Assembly: GCA_011634665.1 (NCBI GenBank)
Contig: WAEK01000010.1
Location: forward strand, 740,001-804,000
DNA: 64,000 nucleotides
From: Mortierella sp. BCC40632
Lineage: Eukaryota > Mortierellomycota > Mortierellomycetes > Mortierellales > Mortierellaceae
Reading direction: 5' to 3'
In this document: piece after piece, positions 1 to 10,667 of the stretch
Layout of the letters: each line of letters opens with the position of its first letter
Position numbering within the stretch: position 1 is the first letter of the stretch
Position numbers and translations under genes: made by a program
The notes under the pieces: model-generated
What the model was told of the DNA's origin: nothing
Seen by the model: only the letters and a program-made list of their open reading frames with translations
Databases searched by the model: none

Positions 1-3000
1 CCCCTCCCACTTCGACTCTGCCGGGATCCATCCAAGAGTGTGACATCACAAGAGAGGCGACTACTAAGTCTTACGAGTCTCACGGAGACTCAATCAAGAG
101 TAGTAACCGTCGATCGGCCCAATACGCCGGCAAGAGAACAAGGACACCGCCATTCGCATCCATCGAAGAATACGAGACCCAAATGCTAAAAGACTTTGAC
201 ACCCCTGCTCCTGGTATGTAATATGGATCACACTCTGAGACAGTGCTTTTTTTTTTCTTTCTTTTTTTTTTATGATTGACTCTCGTTCTTCAGAAGCCTC
301 TACAGAAATACTGACCCACACTTCAAGACTATGGCCCCATACGACTTTTCTATCATCGAAAGCTTGATCCTAATAATGAAAGGCCAAACAAGTAAGTATC
401 ACAAGGTGCATTATTGGGCCTGATTTGCTTCGAATCGCCACTTACTCCAGCTTTTCCTCTATTCGAATGGGGTTGATAGAAACTACTCGCCGCCTACTCT
501 TGTGAAGGATAACCTTGTGGTAAGCCATGGTTCTCAAATGAGCCAGGAATCTTCACATTATGAAATGAGTAGCTAAAATTTTATGGTTACGTACAACAAC
601 AGGTTAGGGCAGAAGTGATAGATGCTTCAACACAGTCTGGAGTGCCATACTATTTGGTGATATGCCTAATGCTTGATCACAAAGCTGAGGGTATCGACTA
701 CTTGGCAATCGCTAATCAGGTAAGGTTTGCATGGAATAGTCGCTTTATCAATGACAAAATCCTGTACCCCCTTTAACGTTTTAACCTGGCTGGGTTCTCG
801 GAATAGAGGATCAATCTAGGTCCTCACACTAAACCTGGTGAGTAGGATAGAATAAAATGGATGTTGAACCTGTCACTTAATTGTGACTTCACAGTTTTCC
901 GTCCTAACCACTCCATATTATTACGGTCGCCTTTGGTAGGAGAAACCTCGTTTGTCAGGCTATTACTGCGGTATCAAGTCACGCTGCCGGAGGACATTAA
1001 GATATACCACAAGGATGATTCGCGCCCAGGATCTCTGATGCTCTGCTATCTAGAACTGAGCCAGAACCCACCAAATGTTGCTTCGTATGGTATGTTTTTT
1101 TACTCTACAAGAGGATGGCATCCAGATACCGTTTCCGCGAGTCACTAATCGGATACAACTTGACTCAATGGTGTGATGGCTAGACTGTATCCATCCTCGG
1201 ATTCCTTCACCTGCAAGAGCATTCCATATCCGACACAGCGTCAATGGTGACTCAAGCGACCTGCAGATTCCAGCAACGATTATGAAAGTTGCAATCTCGG
1301 CTTCAAGATCTCATGCGGCAACTCTATCTCAAGTTGGAGATAATGTGTTCCTTGATCTCTGGAATCTAGATCCATCTGGGACAACCTCCAGAGCCACCTA
1401 TCCATACCCTCATACAGTTTCAACCGCGCATACCTTACTCGACGTTGATATAGATCATCTTTACGACACTAGGCTATCCTTGTCGTGGAGTGGTTCTCAG
1501 ATTGTTTTTCACAGGGTACATTCGTCATGCCCAATGGATCACCCATCATCTCCAGGGATGCTAATTGTCTTTGAGTATTCTGCAAATACCAATCAACAAC
1601 AGTCTCAGGATCAGAAAGCGTCTCAAAAGCTCCTCCCCTCAACTCGTCATACCGGTTGTTCCAAGTTGAACTCATTCTGCGGGAATACCATGTTTACCAA
1701 CATTTCGACATACCAATGGAGTGACGAATCTGAGAGATTCATAGCCAGTGACTCACAGGGGTTTAGTGTGTACACGACCACAGACCCATGGGTGATGCTC
1801 TACTACATTCCCACTCACAGGTTCCTGGGTGCAATCCGAAAGAAACACCGATTGAGGCAAAAATGGATCACATTTGCAGCTGCAGAAGGCACCTTTGTAT
1901 TTCAGATGTCACTTTACCATGTCTCCATCAGGGATCTCGCCACTGGAACGCCAAAACATATCATTGACACAACTAGTGAGATTACGGGAATCTACCTTTC
2001 GTCGACTGGAAAGACCTTGATGATTACCACGGAAGGGGCTCAACTTTTGTATTCGACAGTGTCTGGGGTCCTCATCCAGAGGTTTCACAAAAAATCAGAT
2101 GTATGGGATGGATCTTTTGAGAGAAACAGGGAAGTTCCCGGCTTTAATCTCCACAAGCTGCCGCGCAGCCGCTTTGTTGCATTTCCAGCAGATTTATCTC
2201 AATCAGGGAGGGAAACCTTCCCTCAGACGTACTTAGAACTCACAAAAAACGGCTTCGATGTGCAGTTGGATAGCGACACCATCAAATCAACTATGGTGGT
2301 ATACAACAGCGGATCAAATTTTGAGGTAGCCCATCTGGAGGACTTACCGACACACCCTGAAGTCGAGTCTCAGTGTGATTCGAGGTGTGAGTCCAATCTT
2401 TGCGAGACTCCCAAGGTTGAATTTGAGACGAGGACGTCTTATCCCGGAGGATCATTCGTAATTCTTGCAACAGATATCGATAGAGAGGATAGATGTCAGT
2501 GGAAGAAACTGGAAATGGATATCCGATTCGATGATGGCAAATCACGACATCATTGTTGGGTGGCATCCAAATGCTATCTCCATGAGAGATCTTCTCAGCT
2601 CATTATAGTGAAAGAAAACTTTACTTCACTAATGTTCTCAATTTGGAGTCTCCCGCAGTCATCACAAGAGGACCTTAAACTACTCTACTGCTGGGAAGTG
2701 AACGGGATAGATGAAACACACACGCTGAGTACATGTTCTCATGGAGGAAATCCGACTTACAGCCATCGTGATGGGAGTGAAATCAGGATATTTCGAGGGA
2801 AGTTGTTTGCGCCAGATCAGTTTACAGCATTGGAGGTTGATTCGCTGTTTGATACGTTATACTGGATTAACATCGATGTCAAGCATGAGTGTTCTACGGT
2901 AACGAACGAAAAGTTCAAGTATCTTCGTTCTTTTATCAACTACGGCCCTCTCCCCGATAACCGTTCAGTGTCTTTGATGTCATCATTCTGCAAGAAGTGG

Positions 3001-6000
3001 GATAAGTACTGTCACAACAGATTCAAGCGCATCTTGGAGAAGCTACTCCAAGAAGACTCTACCCATTACTGGGTTCCGCTAAGAGCATATTCGAGAGGGT
3101 CCAACCCTATCGAGATCATCCTTGGCAAGGCCAAGACTGATCCAAGGGCAATGGAGATGGCACGGATTCTCATAAAATATAGTCTTGACAAGGCAAAAGA
3201 GTACGATGATGTCACAAACATCCTGTACTTGCTTGAGTGCGTGGAACGACTCACCCTCACCGCCAGACATGCTGATCTAGCACTCCGAGTCACCAGAGGG
3301 TTTGCGTATGTTCCATGTGCCGACCGAAAATTCATTATAAAAAACCACAAGATCATACATCCCCCAACACACCGTTTGTCGTGGAACTTTCAAGACAACA
3401 GGCTCTACAAATGCAGGAATCCGATCCTTCAACTCTATATCGCCGATAAAGAGACCGATCTACTTAACAAAAGTTTCACAGAGGAGGTGTTTGTTGCTCC
3501 TGTCAACCTCCTCTGGTCGTTTGTCCCCAAGCCCCAATCGCCCTGTAATGAGTTCCCTCTTGGTGATCGAAGTCAGCGCACAACGTGGATACAGACTCTT
3601 TACCACAGTGTCCTGTTCAACCTGAATCCATTCAGTCATGTGTATATCCGACCTCGCTTCTACAGTCTCGATATCCTGGACAATCCTGCCATTGAGGCTG
3701 TGATCCAGTACAAATGGTATTAGTCAACGACAATCCTCCCATCCTATGTATCGTTTGCTCTACAGTAATCAGGAGAGTTTCCTATTGTACTGACATTCTC
3801 GAGACCTGCTTTCTTCTAGGAACGTATTCGTGTTTAGAATCTGGATGGTTCGATTTGCGACTCAATGTCTCTACTGCCTTCTTATTTTGAGTGGCGCACT
3901 GATGCAGGTCTACCACCGAGAGAAAGGCCCTCTTCTTGGAATCTTCTTTACCATCATTTTCTTTTCATGTTTGTTCCTCTGGCTAGAGTTCCTTCAATGG
4001 CGAGAGAGTCGGTATAATGTCCGGCGATATGCATATGAGAATTACAGGGAAGAAGAAGAAGAAGAAGAAGAATTGAAAAGAATTACGGCACTGAGGAATA
4101 AGAGGAAAGAAGAGGAAGAAGAGGAGATGAGACGAAAGGCGGAGATGAAAAAAAAGAGAAAAGAGGAAGAAGACGAAGAAGCAAGACGAAAATTAGAATT
4201 GAAAAAAATGAGAAAAGAGGAAGAGGTGAAAGAGTCGAGACAAATGACAGAGCTGAAAAAAAAGAAAAAAGAAGAAGAAGCGGAAGAATTGAACCAGCTG
4301 ACAGAACTGAGAAGATTGAAAAAAGAAAGCCAAGAGGAAGAAACACGACGAATTGCAGAATTGAAAAAAAAGAAAAAAGAGGAAGAAGAGGAGGAAGCGA
4401 GACGAAAGGCAGAATTGAAAAAAAAGAGAAAGGAGGAAGAATTGAAACGAATGACAGAATTGAAAAAAAAGAGATTAGTAGAAGTAGAAGAACAGAAACG
4501 GATCACAGAATTGAAAAAAAAGAGCAGAGAGGGAGAGGAAAAATATGAAAAAGAAAAGAAGAGAAAAAAATGGAGCAGCTCGAAGAACACTCGAAGGATC
4601 TTTGGAATGTCTCCCTATTTCAGGTAGGTCCGATGTCGAGATCACTGCTTCGGATGAAATCGGGTAGCATGCGCTGATGTGGTCGTCTTATCTAATCCTC
4701 TATCACTTCCAAATCTGTGCTAGATCACCTTACAACATGCTGGATCTTCTCACTTACTCATTCCCTCTCGCGACAAGCATCCACCAGATCGTCAACATTA
4801 TGAAGGCGAACCCAAACGCTGTTACCGCCGACTATAGCTTCAGTGTCGTGCTTGTGTTCATGAACTTGGTACGTAGAACAGGAATGACATGAAATGCAAA
4901 AACGCCTATGCAGTTGGTCAGTAGGCTGGGCCATAACATTTAGATGGGTCACACTACTAACAGTTTCTTCCAACTCTCGTGTATAGTTGGCTGAGCTCCG
5001 AGTGAGCGAGACAGTGTGCAAATACATCACTATCGTATTTGGTATTCTACAAGAGATCAAAGTGTTCTTCGTGGTACTTGCAACCAGTATGATCTTCTTC
5101 ACCATCGCCATTGTCCATATCACCAATGGAGGCGTGGTAAACTCTGAGGGACAAGCTAATGCTAGTTTTCCAAATGACTTTCTTGGAGCCATCACAACTG
5201 TATACTTGATGATGGTGAGTCCTTGCGTCCTCACGATTGACTGGAGCAATACCTTTGCTCACTTTAACACTGCGGCTCTAATTCCTAACCTATCAATACT
5301 TCAACTTCTAACGTTTTATTGACTTGATGGCCTTAGGGAGGGCGGTACGATCCCCTGAACAACGACATGTACCAAGATGGCGAAGGAGACAGTCAAGGAT
5401 CCTACAGGAATGGAGCCCTCCTGGTGATGATGATGGTTTACTTCACGTTCTCATCAATCCTAATGCTCAATGTGCTGATTGGTAAGTTGATATGGATATG
5501 CGGAGTAAACTCTTTCTCTCTGTATTCGGCAGTTCAATGCAGAGTCCAAGCTACGCTTTGCATCAAACCGATTGACTGAACGGTTCCGATGGCGGATTTT
5601 TCGTTTCATAATAGCTCTGATCAACAGTGCCTATGATAAGGCTGACGACTCTTGGCGACAGGTGTGGCTCGAGAATAGACTCCGATATGTCGACAATGCC
5701 GAGAACATGTCGTACCACATCCCTGGTAAGTAACTCGCGTCTCTTTCAAAGTCTGGTTGAGGTTGATGACCGATTCCCTAACATGGCCCCTGTGCCATTT
5801 CTGAATCTTGCAGGCTTCCGAGAGACGTTTGACTGGTTCCCTAGTATGGTCTACTATACGGCAACTACTTACCAAGTGAAACAGTACGAGCGAAGAGTTG
5901 CCAAGAAAGATAGAGAAATTCTCATGGAAGACAAACTCAAGAAAAATGACAAGAACAAAGACGATGAGGCGTCTGGCGCCAAAAAGACACCTGTGTTGAC

Positions 6001-6325
6001 TTCGGAGGCAAACAGCAAGGACCGAAATTACGCACAGCCTGCTGCACAATTAAGCGGTATCGGGCTTACACTACCAGAACAACCTAATCGGCAAAGGGAG
6101 AGTACCGAAGAGCAAGTTTACCATGTGGAAGAGTTGCACAGAGTAGCCATGCGTTCACAGAATGAGATCACTGAGCTGAGGAGTACAATCGAGAGGACCC
6201 AGGCCAACATGGTTGACCTCCGAAAATCTGTTGAAAAGTCGCAAGAGGACATCTCCAAGATAGGGCAGAATATGCAAAAACTACTAGATTTGCTCTCACA
6301 AGGAACGACAACGAGAACCGAGTAA
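1..6325 (+). CDS. Beta-propeller / TRP-like cation channel, array unit 1 (5' partial)
   Basis: Predicted large membrane cation channel. Exons (by alignment with the other copies): <1-213, 328-391, 480-519, 603-719, 807-837, 940-1089, 1184-3716, 3820-4623, 4724-4868, 4987-5214, 5337-5481, 5615-5725, 5814-6325. They join without a stop into at least 1696 codons; the start codon lies before the window. Exon 7 carries WD-like blades (FLDLWNLD, FSIWSLP) and then a helical region ending NPAIEAVIQYKW. Exon 8 holds S1 (about FATQCLYCLLILSG) and S2, then a ~190-residue Lys/Glu repeat. Exon 9 holds S3 and part of S4, exon 10 the rest of S4, S5 and the pore helix. Exon 11 has the filter-like MMGGRYDPL and S6 ending MLNVLI. 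Exon 13 is a coiled coil. S4 lacks regularly spaced Arg/Lys, so voltage gating is unlikely. Ion, membrane and trigger are unknown. Family placement rests on pore architecture and is inferred. Confidence 0.85.
4048..4590 (+). repeat. Lys/Glu-rich coding repeat in S2-S3 loop of unit 1
   Basis: Degenerate in-frame repeat of roughly 16-20 codons built on patterns such as RRKAELKKKRKEEE. It follows S2 (FLWLEFLQWRES) directly and ends just before the exon 8 donor. It should form a long charged single helix or coiled coil on the cytosolic side. The same place holds a different sequence of different length in every other copy. Confidence 0.85.
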
Positions 6326-7213
6326 AAAAAACAAAGAAGAGAGTAGGAATAAGAAGAGAAGAGGGTTCATAGAAATTCTGTCGCAAAGAGATACGCAAGG
6401 ATCGTTCGTAGTGGTAATAGGATTACAAAGTTGGTTATTGTCTAAGTAATAAAACAGAGAAGACTACATGAAAAACTTGACTAGAAACTGGATCCTATCT
6501 TGACTAATCGCCTCTTTTTGCCAAGAAAGTCTTTTTCTTTCTTTCTTCCATTGCCAAGTCCCATGGTGTTCGGGCTCTAGCCAACTATCACAGTCTACAC
6601 ACACCCTACTCTATACAGCGCTCCCTAGAGCTGAGTGAATACGAGCGTCGGGTCTCAGGAGGTAGCCAGACTCCATTCTCGACGTTGTCTAAGATTTCCA
6701 ATTGCAGAGAGAGAGAGCTGGATCTGATACAGCAACTGAAAAGGGAACGCTGATGGCCGCAAACAGCTTTTTTTCGGGCTGGAAGCATGAATCGAATCGA
6801 GTGCAATGTGGGGAACACAAGAACGACAAGGGGAATGGTCGGAGTCTCACTTCCTTGGTGTAGCTCATTCCTGAAAAAAAAAAAAAAAAAAGCATGGGGT
6901 GCATGAAAGAGTTGATTGGATCTTGCAGGTTAGAAGAAACCCCTGCAGGAACGGTCAGTCGACTCCTACTGGAGCAGCGGGACAAGAGCGGAACCTGCCA
7001 AGATGCAAGGACGAGGAAAGCTCACAGAGAGAAGAGAACAATGGTGCGAATTAGAAGACTCGAGATCCTCCATTCCGCATCGACCGTTAGTTCTTCTTCA
7101 ACCCTGCATCGTCTCTTTTCTCATCAAACCTGCAACGCCTCTTCTTCCCATCACTGTATTTCTTCATCATCAACCCTACAGCCGCTCCTTCTTAGCCCAT
7201 TCCAAAAAGGACA
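6326..7213. other. Spacer between units 1 and 2
   Basis: No gene. It contains the part of the array spacer that recurs before each copy: a pyrimidine-rich stretch near 6515-6550, a minus-strand coding-like relic near 6640-6720, an A17 run at about 6876-6892, and the promoter block of unit 2. Open frames at 6894-7217 and 7003-7224 are not conserved as protein between copies. Confidence 0.6.
6909..7081 (+). promoter_or_regulatory. Conserved array promoter block, unit 2
   Basis: Three blocks recur in the same order before the copies: GAGTTGATTGGATC (6909-6922, with an inverted CCAAT), the near-palindrome CCTGCAGGAAC (6942-6952) and GAGATCCTCC (7072-7081), 133 bp before the ATG. Conservation between copies is seen directly; the promoter role is inferred. 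Confidence 0.5.
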
Positions 7214-8421
7214 ATGACTGTTAGTCCTCTCTCGACACCCTCCAAACCATAGGAAACCGTAGTCACTATCGAACACACTACAGCAGAGTCAACCAAGAGT
7301 CTGGAGGCCAGCAACAACAGCACAGTCCGCCAATTGGCCATCACAGGCGACAACCTCAGCAAGACAACCGACCAAGCCTACCAGGATGAGTTCAAAGCTG
7401 ATAGTGAAGCCGTTTTGGATTTGAGAGGAGCAGCCACTGTTGGCCAAGGGGACACTCCCAGCACTTTGATGGGCGCTCGACTGGATACCGTTCAAGAATG
7501 TGGCGCCACAGAAGTAGTGGCAGTCAAGTCCCACGAGTCTCATGGAGACTTGGTCGAGAGTAGCAATCCTCAATTGACCCAATGTGCCAGCAAGAAACCA
7601 GGGACACCACTATTTTCAACCATCGAAGAATACGAGGTTCAGATGAGAAAAGACCTCGACACCCCTGCCCATGGTATGTGATGTGGAGTGGTCCCTGAGA
7701 CTACACCCAGTACCACGATTGACTTTTGAACTTCAGATACCACAGCGGAGACACTGACTCGTATCTCAAGACCACGATCCTCTTCGAATTTTCTATGATG
7801 CTGGAGAGCCAAGCAAGTAAGCATCACGAGATGTGTGTTTGAGCAGAATACATCGGTCACCACTCACTCCAACTTTACATTTACTCGAATGAGGCTGATA
7901 GGGACTACAAACCTCCGGTTCTTGTGAGGGATCGCTTTTGGGTAAGCTATGGTTGATCTCAAATGAACTGAACATTTTCATATTGCGAAGCGATTAACTA
8001 AAGGACTACCGGGGAAAAAGGTGGAGGCAGGACCACTAATCCAGCGACATTGATAACAGGCAACACCAGACTGGAAGAATTAACCAAACAGAATCAGAGT
8101 ATGGCAGAAAGGCTCTCTGGAATCAAGAAGCAACTCACACAACAGGAACAACAATTCGATGGTCTCACGGGAACTACAGACAGACTACAAATGGAAATGA
8201 CAAAAATAAGTGCTGACAACACAATGACATTTGCTGGCATTTCAGAGTTGCAGGTTGATAACACGTTATTGCGCAATAGCATTTCAGAGCTACGAGCTGA
8301 CAATATGCTGTTGCACAGTGATAACACGAAGTTGAGAGAGGGATTGTTTGAGATGAAGCAAGACCTTCAGGCCATTCTTGGAGCTTTACAGCAGCTCCAG
8401 AACCGAGGACAGCACTCGTGA
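7214..8421 (+). pseudogene. Array unit 2: head-to-tail chimeric pseudogene of the channel family
   Basis: Exons 1-3 of the family are recognisable (7214-7673, 7771-7816, 7902-7941), with the same splice sites and phases as intact copies. After intron 3 the sequence jumps, near 8010-8060, straight into the C-terminal coiled coil (ending at 8421). The second half of the N-domain, propeller, helical region and whole pore are missing. Exon 1 also has a nonsense codon 12 codons after the ATG, at 7250-7252. The head resembles unit 5 (QLAITGDNLS against QLAIIGDSLS). The tail and the following 400-500 bp resemble unit 3, with 14-residue repeats such as ISELRADN. It cannot make a channel. A short coiled-coil protein from an internal ATG near 8050 cannot be excluded. 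Confidence 0.85.
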
Positions 8422-10354
8422 TGTCCTAGATAGAATAGCGAATTGAAGCTCGGGAGACTTCGACTACCCTCTGTCCTGAAGAGATAGAACGCATTCAATC
8501 CTGGTTTGAATAGATGAGATCACAAAGGAAGATCTACAAGCTGGGCCTCCTGTCCGCCTCCGTCTCTATCCAAATCCGAATGAGTGAGGTCAGCCATGTC
8601 TTAGGGATAGAGGTAGAGGGCGTTCGTTGGGCACCAGCGACTAATAGAGAGCAAACAAAAAAAAATCCTTTGCTGGCTCTGAGCTCAGCTCATGAGTCCG
8701 TGATTGTCGTTGGGATTGTCATCTGTGGCCACTTTCCTCCACAAGGAATGCTCTCTTCTAATATCTCAGTGCCAACGTAGCCCAGACCACTACATTCACT
8801 TCGGAAACTGCTCTGACAAATTCATCTTGTATTCAGCTTGTCGATTTAGCGAAGGCTCTTATTAAAGTCTTCCTATGTATTGGATCCTAACGGTTCCCAT
8901 GTCACTTGTACCCTTCTTTGTGATGACGGTGCATTTCTGATCCCGATTTCCATTGTTGCGGGCTGGACCACCTCCTAGCCCAACTGCTAAAAGACCTTTT
9001 GATGCTAGAGAAAAAATTAGGACCCCTGTCTTTTTAATCTTTCACTCCATTTCTATTACATCATGTCCGCTAAGATGTGGTCGCATCTGGAGTATAGAGG
9101 CGACATAGGTCTACTGAATACAAGTGGTTGAGTTGTCAAATAGCTTGGTACAGAGGAAAACAGAGATTGTAGTAGAAGCGGCACTAACTACATTCTCTGA
9201 TGAACCTATGGAGTCTGCGTGCCATGAGATACTGCCTTAAGATGAGTCCAGATCTACGAGACAGTCATCCTTGCTCAACAAAAAAGACCATGTTTTCCTT
9301 GTTATGAGATGTCTAAATGTCTTCATTCATTTTCCTATACCAGGATGGTCACAGTTGGCTGCTTTCTGGCCCAAGTCATTCGACAAGTTGAAAGGTTGAT
9401 GTCACGACTTCATATAGTTTTTTCAGGCACAAATCCCGCAAAGTGGTTCCTGCTCTTTATTAGATATCCTGTACCGATGCTCGTGGTGGGAGGCTGATGA
9501 ATACTACTTGGTAGAAAAAATGAGTCATGAGGACATAATCTACAGCTCAAGCCTCAAACGATTACTCCTTGATGAAGAGCAAGAAAAGGCTTCATCGATG
9601 GCCAATGCGAGGAACAGGCCAATGTCTTGACCAGCAGGAGTGTCTCGCCTCCGTTTCAGAGGAAAAGGGTTAGTCAAACTCCCCCCCCCCAAAAAAAACA
9701 CGCCCCCAAAAGTATTTCGCGTACCTGTGACGCTGATGATTCTTCCTGCAGATTGGATGTCAAGAGTAGGGGCCATCGAGGGTGTTGCTTGATGCGGGGC
9801 GCGGGGAATGCGACGCTAGTAGGAGTTTGATGCTTTGCCTAATAGGAGTGCTGGGTTCGTTGTTGCCACGGTCAACAGAGCAAATAAACAAAGGAAACCA
9901 AAGCCAGCAAAGGCCATGGATGATAGCAGGCGACCATCTCTATCTTGCCCACTGGCAAGCAGATCCGAGGATGGTGCGGAGGCAGTGCGTAGGAGCAATG
10001 CACAGAGGCAATGCTTAGAGATGATACGCATTGAGTTGAGAGCTCGGGTGGGAGGGCACGGATCCGGTAGCAGTGGTAAAAGCACTCGTCGGGAAACCTT
10101 TAGTCTGTCTATACACTGGAGAGGAGATTGTGGTACTGCTTACCTGAGCATCTGATATCACAATCATGCTGCTGTGTTGAGAAGCGAGTCTTCTAGATAT
10201 TCAACAGCGCAGCATTGCCACTCTTGAAACGGTTCACCAACCCTGACCCAGCCCTTCTCGACATTGTCCGTCAGATACACAGCATGGACACTGGACTGTG
10301 AATGCAAGCTGCATGCTTTTGTCATACTCACTGTCCTCATACACAATAGCCTCT
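8422..10354. other. Spacer between unit 2 and the DIRS element
   Basis: No gene seen. The first ~480 bp align loosely with sequence downstream of unit 3 (27421-27900), so the duplicated unit runs past the stop codon. About 8900-9540 shows nothing I recognise. About 9540-10354 matches the upstream region of unit 4 (about 29670-30330) and is the left half of unit 3's upstream region, split by the DIRS insertion. C/A homopolymer runs occur at 9681-9698. Confidence 0.6.
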
Positions 10355-10397
10355 GGGGAACCAAGACGACAAAGGAAGTCTTGGCTTCATTATCCGA

Positions 10398-10519
10398 GAC
10401 TGCGACCCTATACTGTGTAATCCTTCTTTCTTTAATTCCACTCGAGATACAAATAAAATAAAGAAAATCTAGCTAGAAATACCTCACTTGGCTATCTCTG
10501 GACTCTTCATCTTTCTTTC
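10398..10519. repeat. Left inverted terminal repeat of DIRS element
   Basis: 122 bases that are, by eye, a full reverse complement of 19794-19915. The repeat carries the gag start codon, so its plus strand also reads MAISGLFIFLS from 10488. Confidence 0.9.
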
Positions 10520-10560
10520 GCGACTTCATAATACTAAGGCAAAAGGGTGGAGAGGGTGGG

Positions 10561-10657
10561 ACAGTATAGGGTCGCAGTCTCGGATAATGAAGCCAAGACT
10601 TCCTTTGTCGTCTTGGTTCCCCATTATCCTTCATAGGGACTGCGACCCTATACTGTG
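10561..10657. repeat. DIRS internal complementary region
   Basis: Composite of both termini. 10561-10622 mirrors the left end and 10623-10657 the right end, joined at CCCC/ATTATCC. This is the expected form of a circle-junction template used to complete the ends during DIRS replication (established for DIRS-1). It lies just downstream of the recombinase ORF in element orientation. Confidence 0.9.
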
Positions 10658-10667
10658 GCTTCAGAGA

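Noticed and set aside
1282..3723. Treating the propeller frame with its first Met (1282, 22402, 32364, 39434) as a separate gene
   Set aside because: In all copies the frame begins at an acceptor upstream of that Met and joins exons 1-6 and 8-13 in phase.
4042..4590. Long minus-strand open frames opposite exon 8 of unit 1 (also 25027-25490 opposite unit 3)
   Set aside because: Ser/Phe/Leu-rich mirror translations of the Lys/Glu repeat; no domain and not conserved.
9835..10155. 106-codon frame and its counterpart at 29662-30036 as a small gene
   Set aside because: DNA is homologous but the reading frames and protein are not conserved between the two places.
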